From assembly GCA_022712775.1 (NCBI GenBank), contig JAFLJZ010000084.1:1-5827 (forward strand): a stretch of 5,827 nucleotides of DNA. The letters run 5' to 3'. Positions 1-5,700 of the stretch are shown one piece after another. A program made the translations under genes and the position numbers. This DNA is from Sulfurimonas sp. GTDB taxonomy: Bacteria > Campylobacterota > Campylobacteria > Campylobacterales > Sulfurimonadaceae. The notes below the pieces were generated by a model. The model searched no databases. It was given only the letters and a program-made list of their open reading frames with translations, and was not told the origin of the DNA. The first letter of the stretch is position 1. The number at the start of each line of letters is the position of its first letter.

Positions 1-72
1 ATTTAGGTTATATGTTCTATCGAATATCCTGAGTCTCTTTATTATAAGTTCATCTGCATCATTTGAATTCAT
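1..72 (-). CDS. Possible N-terminal fragment of an unrecognised leftward gene
   Basis: On the minus strand one frame is open from the ATG at 72-70 to the window edge (24 codons, beginning MNSNDADELIIKRL). The same frame stays open back to a TAA near 127-125, but no ATG, GTG or TTG lies further upstream in it. The fragment is charged and helix-like (DADELIIKRLRIFD), whereas the opposite strand reads as a low-complexity hydrophobic peptide, so the minus frame is the better coding candidate. I see no strong Shine-Dalgarno sequence; a GAAG lies about 11 bases upstream. It would be transcribed away from the transfer-origin-like patch at 151-217, where a mobilisation gene could sit, but I do not recognise the protein. 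It may be chance or a gene remnant. Confidence 0.22.
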   Translation of the reverse strand, partial: MNSNDADELIIKRLRIFDRTYNLN

Positions 73-150
73 TAAGATAACATCTTCATATCTACAAGGT
101 TTTATTATAAGTATCTTATTGAATTAATTTGAAGACATTGAAATGAAAAT

Positions 151-217
151 CATAAGCACCGCAGGTGGGCGAATAGCCCTGGCTCTTAATCCTGTCCTTG
201 GACGTTATCATCAAGGA
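151..217 (+). other. Candidate transfer origin (oriT-like, MOB_P/IncP-like)
   Basis: This patch is clearly richer in G+C than its surroundings. It contains an inverted repeat CACC-gca-GGTG (157-167), a second one GGGC-gaata-GCCC (167-179), and then ATCCTG followed by T (189-195). The MOB_P relaxase nick consensus is YATCCTG/Y, so the core matches except for the first base, which would place a nick after position 194. From memory, the string AGCACCGC-AGGTG-CGAATA at 155-175 also resembles a segment of the RP4 oriT (AGCACCGCCAGGTGCGAATA). The spacing between that segment and the nick core differs from RP4. No relaxase is in the window, so the element would be mobilised by a gene outside it or in trans. 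Confidence 0.38.
195..217. repeat. Perfect 6-bp inverted repeat, 11-bp loop
   Basis: TCCTTG (195-200) pairs with CAAGGA (212-217) around an 11-base loop. It begins immediately after the ATCCTG nick-like core. It could be part of the same relaxosome site or a hairpin on the single strand during transfer. It is too short and not followed by enough T residues to call a terminator. Confidence 0.4.
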
Positions 218-220
218 TTA

Positions 221-252
221 TTCTTTGCTCTTTTCTCTTTTCTCTTTGGGGG
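221..252. repeat. Pyrimidine tract with 7-bp tandem repeats, ending in G5
   Basis: CTCTTTT occurs at 228-234 and 235-241, followed by a partial copy CTCTTT at 242-247. The whole tract 221-247 is pyrimidine on the plus strand except for one G at 227. It ends abruptly in GGGGG (248-252). It lies between the oriT-like patch and the iterons. Strand-asymmetric tracts of this kind occur in plasmid origins, where they can favour unwinding or single-strand initiation; that role is inference here. Confidence 0.45.
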
Positions 253-270
253 TAAATCTTACAGTCGGAA

Positions 271-304
271 AGTTTATATTATTAAGGGAATTATCTTTTA
301 TTAG
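271..304. other. AT-rich stretch beside the iterons, candidate DNA unwinding element
   Basis: About 85% A+T over roughly 33 bases by hand count, directly abutting the first iteron. Iteron plasmids usually have an AT-rich unwinding element next to the Rep-binding repeats. A similarly AT-rich stretch lies on the other side (431-450), so the direction of opening cannot be decided from sequence. The whole window is AT-rich, which weakens the call. Confidence 0.3.
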
Positions 305-430
305 CAATATATTGATTGACCTGAGCAACATATCATTTGACTCTACCAATATATTGATGGACTTTACCAATATATCATTTGACTCTACCAACATATTGAT
401 GGACATTATCAACATATCAATGGACTGTTA
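305..430 (+). repeat. Six contiguous 21-bp iterons (origin of replication)
   Basis: Copies begin at 305, 326, 347, 368, 389 and 410 with an exact 21-bp period and no spacers. The consensus is CAAYATATYRATKGACTCTAC, ending at 430. The copies alternate: 1, 3 and 5 contain TATTGAT(T/G)GAC, while 2 and 4 contain TATCATTTGAC; copy 6 is mixed (TATCAATGGAC). The array is therefore three 42-bp dimers. Position just upstream of a winged-helix replication initiator gene, and a repeat length of two helical turns, are typical of iterons bound by Rep monomers. The last copy ends about 10 bases before the rep -10 element, so Rep binding should also affect its own transcription. Confidence 0.9.
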
Positions 431-453
431 AAATATTTTGTATAATAGGATAT
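431..453 (+). promoter_or_regulatory. Likely rep promoter (-10 TATAAT at 441-446)
   Basis: A perfect TATAAT (441-446) is preceded by TTTTG, giving an extended-type -10 as is common in AT-rich Campylobacterota promoters. No convincing -35 is visible at the right distance; that region falls inside iteron 6. Transcription would begin near 453, leaving a leader of about 57 bases before the rep start. Confidence 0.55.
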
Positions 454-455
454 GG

Positions 456-487
456 CAGGTGGATAGAGCTTAGAGACTTATCCCCTG
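456..487 (+). promoter_or_regulatory. Inverted repeat in the rep leader (operator or RNA hairpin)
   Basis: CAGG-T-GGATAG (456-466) pairs with CTTATCCCCTG (477-487): four base pairs, a one-base bulge (T460), five more pairs and a G-T pair, around an 11-base loop. It lies between the predicted transcription start and the weak ribosome site (AGG at 500-502). It could be a binding site for Rep dimers, as in other iteron replicons, or a leader hairpin that modulates Rep synthesis. The arms do not clearly resemble an iteron half. Confidence 0.45.
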
Positions 488-509
488 ACTACTACATATA
501 GGTAAAACT

Positions 510-1769
510 ATGGCAACACAATTTAACATACCCTCGGCAATTAATCATAGTTGTTTTTTTAATTACAAAGATGAGTTAGTGCATCTTAGTGAAGTAGAAA
601 CAAATTATTGGTTTGCTCTTTTATATTTATACAGAAAAAATCTGTTACAGTTAAATAAGAAGCAAAAGATATTTTTAGATGAGGACAAAAAGACACTCAA
701 TCCTGATTACGATATTTTCAGAACACAAATTAAACTATCAAGCTTTAATGCACTTGGTATTACTGGAAACTCGTCCTACAAAAAATTAGAGCGATTTTTA
801 CTCAATCTTACTTCTGCAAAAATAGAAGTAAATATATTAGGTAAAAACAAAGAAATAATATCTGAAAAGATTGATATATTTAATTTGATACATATAGATG
901 ATAAAAATGAATTGAATATTGAGTTTTCAAAAAAATTGGCAACATCACTTCTTCATACTAAGTCATACTTCATGAAAGTAGATTTAGACATTTTGTTTAA
1001 CATAGCTGGATACAAAGCAAAAAGATTATATTTACTTTGTAAAGATTATTACAAAATGCCAGACAGAGAAATTCTAATTCTCAAAAAAGACTTGGAATTA
1101 CTAATTGATGGGATTCCAAATCCAAAACCTTGGCAGGAAGTCATAGATAATGTTAATGAGAAAAAAATATCTGACATATCTATTACAATAGAAAAATCAA
1201 AAGAGGAATTCTCATTGGATACATATCTAATAAAGTTTGGAAAACTTCCTAAGGAAGAAGCAACCAAGAAAGTAGCAAAGCCAGAGAAACAAAAAGATGC
1301 GATACTTTGGGCAGAAGCAGATGCACAAATGGAAGACTCGATTAAAAAAGGAAATACAGTAAGAGATAAAAAGGCTTATAGAGATAAAATTTATGATGAT
1401 AAAATTAAAGTCAAAAATCAGAAGCAACAAGAACAGCAAGAATACAAAGATGAAATAGAAGCTTCAAAACCACAAGATGTTGAAAACCCAGAAGAGTTAA
1501 TTGATGAAATACTTAATAATATAAAAAAGCAATCAGAAGATAAAATTAATGTCGATGAAGGAGTGCCATTAATTGTATGTCGCTTCAATCACATGAGAAA
1601 TGATGAATTTATGTATATTGATGAATATTATGATTTGATTACAGATAAGAATTATCCACATACTTCAAATGCAATTGGAACTTATCAATTACTTAATGGT
1701 GCTCTTCTCACTTTTTCACTTCTTTATCTAAAAGACAAAGAAGATAAGTATTCTAAGATGTATTTCTAA
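510..1769 (+). CDS. rep: Plasmid replication initiator protein (Rep_3/RepB-type winged helix)
   Basis: This 419-residue protein probably binds the iterons at 305-430 and recruits the host replisome to open the plasmid origin. The N-terminal half (about 15-240) has the two-winged-helix pattern of Rep_3 superfamily initiators. The clearest signature is YKAKRLYLLCKDYY (168-181), matching the 'RLYELLK' helix of the second winged helix. It is followed by ILKKDLELL and PWQEVIDNVNEKKISDI, which fit the family's segment containing 'I..aI.EIN..sdi'. Residues about 245-350 form a K/E/Q-rich, probably coiled or disordered linker, and 352-419 make an ordered, hydrophobic tail beginning VPLIVCRFNH. Typical family members are about 250-350 residues long, so the tail is an extension. 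Start: ATG at 510, with a weak AGG seven bases upstream. Regulation is probably by Rep itself, because iteron 6 abuts the promoter. The family call rests on motif recognition and the iteron context. Confidence 0.85.
   Translation: MATQFNIPSAINHSCFFNYKDELVHLSEVETNYWFALLYLYRKNLLQLNKKQKIFLDEDKKTLNPDYDIFRTQIKLSSFNALGITGNSSYKKLERFLLNLTSAKIEVNILGKNKEIISEKIDIFNLIHIDDKNELNIEFSKKLATSLLHTKSYFMKVDLDILFNIAGYKAKRLYLLCKDYYKMPDREILILKKDLELLIDGIPNPKPWQEVIDNVNEKKISDISITIEKSKEEFSLDTYLIKFGKLPKEEATKKVAKPEKQKDAILWAEADAQMEDSIKKGNTVRDKKAYRDKIYDDKIKVKNQKQQEQQEYKDEIEASKPQDVENPEELIDEILNNIKKQSEDKINVDEGVPLIVCRFNHMRNDEFMYIDEYYDLITDKNYPHTSNAIGTYQLLNGALLTFSLLYLKDKEDKYSKMYF
1652..1660 (+). promoter_or_regulatory. Perfect DnaA-box match inside rep
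   Basis: TTATCCACA, the canonical DnaA box, lies within the rep coding sequence where it helps encode Asn-Tyr-Pro-His. A DnaA box near a plasmid origin is common, but this one is more than 1.2 kb from the iterons and may be chance. A degenerate partner (GGTGGATAG, minus-strand sense, 458-466) lies in the rep leader. Confidence 0.25.
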
Positions 1770-1909
1770 TCATATCTTTTTACACTAAATTACTACCTTT
1801 AACTTTCAAATCCCTATATCAGGCACTTTAATAGAAGGATCTAACCCCAGGGACAGAAATATCATAGTAGAATCACTTATAAGAGATAAACTATTAGCTT
1901 TAGGAGATT
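1770..1909. other. Intergenic region with an imperfect palindrome before the recombinase gene
   Basis: No gene or convincing terminator is visible in these 140 bases. ATAGT (1864-1868) and ACTAT (1890-1894) are inverted around a central perfect palindrome CTTATAAG (1876-1883). This lies just upstream of a tyrosine recombinase gene, where a recombination core site or a promoter could be expected; TATAAG could also act as a -10. The arms match only over five bases, so the site assignment is tentative. Confidence 0.25.
1902..1906 (+). promoter_or_regulatory. Shine-Dalgarno AGGAG deciding the recombinase start
   Basis: AGGAG precedes a double start codon ATGATG (1910-1915). The spacer is three bases to the first ATG and six to the second, so initiation at 1913 is more likely than at 1910. 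Confidence 0.65.
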
Positions 1910-2506
1910 ATGATGAAAAAGATACAATCAGTCAAAGAAACAATCGGAACCAAAGAATTTAAAAGACTTAATGCTTTTGTAAATGCTGACGATAAAATGA
2001 GAGATGCCACAAAACAAAATATGTTGCGCACTTTTACGATGTTGTATTATACAGGAGCTAGAATTTCTGAATTATTACAGATAAATCTTGCATCCATTGA
2101 TTCCATTATTGAAAATCAAGAACTTATCATTATTTCACACAAAGTTAAAAGAGAGAGAAAAATCCAATTTAGTGAAACAGCAGTAAAAGCAATAGCAAAA
2201 TTATTTGCTCACTCACTAGAGAATGAACCCAAAGAAACTTTTATCATTAAAAGAAGAGGTTCAGTAGTTTTAAATAAAGTGCCTAAAATCTCTGTCTATA
2301 CAAATTCAGTCAATAAAGTAATTCAAGATGCTCTTGGAGATAGACATTCTTCGCATGATTTTAGGAGAGGGATCCTGACAGAGATGGCGTCCAATAAAGT
2401 TAATCCTAAAATTATGCAACAGTATATTGGTCATGCTGACATTAAAACAACAATGTTATATATCAACCCTTCGGACTTAGATATTAGGGCTGCTTTAGTT
2501 AGATAA
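1910..2506 (+). CDS. Minimal tyrosine recombinase (phage integrase/Xer-like family)
   Basis: This protein cuts and rejoins DNA through a 3'-phosphotyrosine intermediate. The catalytic set of the family is visible: Arg51 in TGARISELL, a beta-hairpin Lys (78 or 80) in HKVKRERKI, His149 and Arg152 in SSHDFRRG, His175 in YIGHADIKTT, and the nucleophile Tyr184 in TMLYINPS. At 198 residues it is about 100 shorter than XerC/XerD. Only a short N-terminal helix region (about 1-35) precedes the catalytic domain, so the SAM-like core-binding domain is absent, as in FimB/FimE-sized enzymes. It follows rep by 140 bases in the same direction and has its own strong ribosome site. On a plasmid the likely job is resolving multimers or integrating or inverting a segment; the target site is not identified. 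The second Met (1913) may be the true start. Confidence 0.92.
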   Translation: MMKKIQSVKETIGTKEFKRLNAFVNADDKMRDATKQNMLRTFTMLYYTGARISELLQINLASIDSIIENQELIIISHKVKRERKIQFSETAVKAIAKLFAHSLENEPKETFIIKRRGSVVLNKVPKISVYTNSVNKVIQDALGDRHSSHDFRRGILTEMASNKVNPKIMQQYIGHADIKTTMLYINPSDLDIRAALVR

Positions 2507-2521
2507 ACCTCTCTCTTATTC

Positions 2522-2561
2522 CATTCTTGAATACTAAGAATTATAATTAGAAAAAAGAATG
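2522..2561 (+). terminator. Weak stem-loop after the recombinase gene
   Basis: CATTCTT (2522-2528) can pair with AAGAATG (2555-2561), or its inner part with AAGAAT (2536-2541) around a seven-base loop. The sequence after 2561 is T-rich (TGATTTTATT). The stems are short and AT-only in the core, so termination efficiency would be low. The two alternative pairings of the same left arm are seen in the sequence; the terminator role is a guess. Confidence 0.2.
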
Positions 2562-2601
2562 TGATTTTATTAATTAGATACAATACCTAATATAAAAGAG
2601 G
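2560..2601 (+). promoter_or_regulatory. Likely promoter and ribosome site of the two-gene module
   Basis: TACAAT (2579-2584) is a good -10 candidate in an AT-rich context without a clear -35. Transcription would start near 2591. AGAGG (2597-2601) is a good Shine-Dalgarno sequence six bases before the ATG at 2608. The very short leader and tight spacing fit a dedicated promoter for the small membrane-protein gene and the giant gene behind it. Confidence 0.4.
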
Positions 2602-2607
2602 TATGTT

Positions 2608-2766
2608 ATGAATTTAAGTGATTTTGGTAGTATCGCAAGTATTATTAGTTTAATTGTAGGATTTAGTTTATGTAAGTTTATGGTGAAATATAATTTTCAA
2701 TTTAATAAACTTTTCTCTATTTTTAACTCTGGAAATATTTCTCAAAAAAATGAAAAAAAAGATTAA
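2608..2766 (+). CDS. Small single-pass membrane protein, partner of the downstream giant protein
   Basis: This 52-residue protein has one hydrophobic segment (about 8-26: SIASIISLIVGFSLCKFMV). Lys at 23, 27 and 34 follows the segment, which by the positive-inside rule predicts a short outside N-terminus and a cytoplasmic C-terminal tail. The tail carries SIFNSGNISQKN (37-48), which matches SIFNFGDISQNN at the very N-terminus of the next protein (9 of 12 identical). The start at 2608 is set by AGAGG six bases upstream; an overlapping ATG at 2603 stops after two codons. The stop codon is three bases before the next gene's ATG, so the two are almost certainly co-transcribed and probably translationally coupled. 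The function is not known to me. I infer a membrane anchor or membrane-acting effector whose cytoplasmic tail contacts the giant protein. Confidence 0.8.
   Translation: MNLSDFGSIASIISLIVGFSLCKFMVKYNFQFNKLFSIFNSGNISQKNEKKD
2716..2751 (+). other. Shared motif, copy 1 (C-terminal tail of small membrane protein)
   Basis: Encodes S-I-F-N-S-G-N-I-S-Q-K-N. It lies at the C-terminal end of the membrane protein, on the predicted cytoplasmic side. The Asn/Gly/Gln-rich, beta-prone pattern resembles the short amyloid-type signalling motifs (RHIM-like or BASS) of bacterial effector/receptor pairs; that comparison is from memory. Confidence 0.65.
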
Positions 2767-2769
2767 AAA

Positions 2770-5700
2770 ATGATGAAAAATCTTTTGAACTCAATATTTA
2801 ACTTTGGAGATATAAGTCAGAACAATACTGTTTTGATTAACACCACAATTGATACTCATTTAAAGCAGATAAAACGTACTTTTTCAGAAGGTAAAATATC
2901 AATTGCTTTTAGTGATATATTTTCTTCAAAAAAAGAACATCTATCATATGAAAAAGCACGATACCATTTTTTAATGCTTGAAACACAATTTTATTTTACA
3001 CTTAGAAATTTTGACAAAGTTTATGCAAATTTAGAATATATAGAAAAACAACTTGGTAAATATCTTGAAATCAATTTTTATGAAGTAAAAGCAAGTATAG
3101 CTACCCTCAATGGAAATAGAAAAGAGTTTGATGACATAATTTTAAAAATTAAAAAAGAATTTGATGGTAATGAAAACCCACAAGAATACTACGAGATGAT
3201 TTTTTTATTAAATTCTAGTAAATTTGATGAAGCACAGGCTCTTTATGAAGATTTTAAATTGCATAATCATATAAAAGATAAAAGGATAGATTTTATCGGA
3301 GGGATGATATATTCAAATCTTTACTCTTTAACAAATAATGAAAAGTTTTTTAATACATCAGAGCAAATATTTATGAGTTATCTAGATGAGTATGAAACAG
3401 ATGTTTTTGATAAATTAGAAATATACAAAGATTTTTCATATTATGTAGTTAATCAAATATTTAATGCAAAACATGTTGATGATTATGAAGTGAAAATTAA
3501 ACAAACGAAAGATATATTAGAGCTAATAATTAATGATATAAGTTATTTTGGAGTTGCTGCACAAAAGAGTTTAAAAAATCATTATATGCACTGTTTATGG
3601 ATACTCAAGAACAAAGATTTATTCACTGAAAAATACGAACTAATGAAAGCTAAAGATATTGATAGTATAAATTTTCTTTCATATAATTTATATCTTCCGA
3701 CCAGTGAAATTAATTACTCAGAAATTGAAGAACGAATATTAGTAGACAAAAGTATCTTAATTCCTTATTTAGATAATATAATTAAAAATAATCCTCAAAG
3801 AGTATTAACATATATTCTTGATAACGAAGAATATTTAAATGAAGAAATAGTTCTAAGTATGTACATTGAGGCTCAAATATTAGAAAACAAAGATATTGAT
3901 GATAAATCTGTTCAATTGGTTAAAAAGTATAAAGATAATTCTTTAATATCTTTTTTAACATATCTAGATGTTCAGCAGATAAAAAATAGTAAGATTGACA
4001 ATGAATTGTTAGATAGATTGTTGAAATATTTTGATAGTGATATTACTCATGACATACTCCTTTTGAAGGCAATGAAATTATTATCTCATAATAAGAGGTC
4101 TAAAGACTTTATAGAACTGTCTTTGAGATATAAAGATAGTAATAAAATAATAATTCAAGATACATTAGAACTAATATTGGAAGATAAAAATGTATATCTA
4201 ATAGATTTTGAAAGATATTTAAAAGAAATAGATGAAGTTAAATACTCTATTATAATTGCAAATATTTATATGAAGTATGCAATATTTACAAAAGCATATT
4301 TATTTTATCAAACTGCTTGGGAAAATTTAGATTTTGAAGATAAGTCAAAAATCAATTTTGCTTGTATTGTATTACAAAACTGTAGCATACAAAATTTCTT
4401 TAAGACAAAAGGTTCTGTACTAAATCAAGAACAAGATAAGGTTTATATATCTTTTCTAGAAAGTAAGATAAACACTCTATCAATAGAAGAATGCTTTGTT
4501 GTTTCTTATTATATGGTGGTGGTAGATAAGTCTTATAATATTGGATTTAGATACATAAACAAGAAATTATTAGAAATAAATATTGATGATTTAACATCTC
4601 AAGAAAAAAATATGATGAGTAGTTTATATTTTTATACTCTTACTAATATTAATCCCGAAGACTTATTGGTTGACTCAAATATTACTATAAAAAGGGGAGA
4701 GAAATACTACTTGCCTAAAACCTTAGTAAAGAGTACTCACGATAGTCATAATTTTAGTCTTATGAGTAATGTAAAATTTAATTTACTATCTCAAGAAAGT
4801 AATATTGAAAAATTTTCTATCTTTCATCGGATATGTAATAAATTTATTTATTCTATTGAGAATAAAAATATCATTAAAATAGAATCAACACCAGAAGACC
4901 CAATTGGAAATTTAAAAGAATTTATAATTCAACAAGCGAATAATACTAAAGATATTTTTTTGAAATATAGTGAGGGTTCTAATATATCCTTCTATAAAAT
5001 AGCTGGAAAATATGAATCTTATTTTGAATTAATACCTAGATTATATGAATCTAATATAATAAATTTTAATACAGGTAATAATAATATTACTTTGGAAAAT
5101 ACAAAAAAGATTCTTACTTTATCTTCAATTATTTTCATTGATTATATGAAAAAATTGGATATTGTACTTAAAAGAAGTGATATTTACATACAACAAACAA
5201 CAGTTGATTTTCTACTTGATTTTATTAATGATTTAAATGGTAAAACCGAAATTTTTACTGTTAATAGTGATGGAAAAGACTTATTTAAAAACATAGCGAA
5301 TGAGGATGATATTAAGCAAGATAAAGATTATTTGATTTATTTAGCAACAAAAATTACAAAATATGAAAGAATAATTGATGATAGGGAAACTGTACTTGCT
5401 TTAGCAGATAGTGAGAAAATATTAGCTCCACAAATTGGCTACCAGGAGTATAGAGCTTTAGCTTATTCTGCTAATCATAATTACCAAATAATTACAGAAG
5501 ATAGAATTATTAAAACAATGTTTGAAGAGTTAGGTTATAACACTAATATGGTAAGTAATTCTATATTTTTATTAGCAAATGATATAAGTGAAGATATTGA
5601 CCAACTAGTTTCTTTTTACGAAAAGCTTCATGCAAAAAAATATAAATATATTTTAAATGAAAATGCTACTAAAGATATGTTCCAAAAATTCATTTTTGAA

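Noticed and set aside
2..127. Plus-strand open frame running in from the left edge
   Set aside because: Its product is a Ser/Ile/Leu-rich low-complexity peptide, as expected antisense to a charged protein. The minus strand frame is the better candidate.
218..415. 65-residue open frame on the minus strand over the same region
   Set aside because: Same cause: a repeat array with a period divisible by three reads open on both strands. It is the iterons, not a gene.
305..430. CRISPR-like array
   Set aside because: The repeats are head to tail with no unique spacers, and they sit upstream of a rep gene; they are iterons.
198..431. 77-residue open frame on the plus strand, with heptad-like repeats
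   Set aside because: It spans the pyrimidine tract and all six iterons. A 21-bp period is divisible by three, so a repeat without stops stays open and gives a fake seven-residue repeat. No ribosome site is visible.
479..487. DnaA box at TTATCCCCT in the rep leader
   Set aside because: Two or more mismatches to TTATCCACA, and it is better explained as the right arm of the inverted repeat at 456-487.
1049..1439. Two minus-strand open frames (1049-1267 and 1227-1439)
   Set aside because: They lie antisense within rep, are hydrophobic and low in complexity, and lack ribosome sites; they are shadows of the Rep reading frame.
5059..5100. Third copy of the shared motif in the giant protein (FNTGNNNITLEN)
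   Set aside because: It shares F-N-x-G and an Ile but lacks the S-Q pair and the flanking S-I. It lies at a loop before the PIN domain and is more likely a chance Asn-rich turn.
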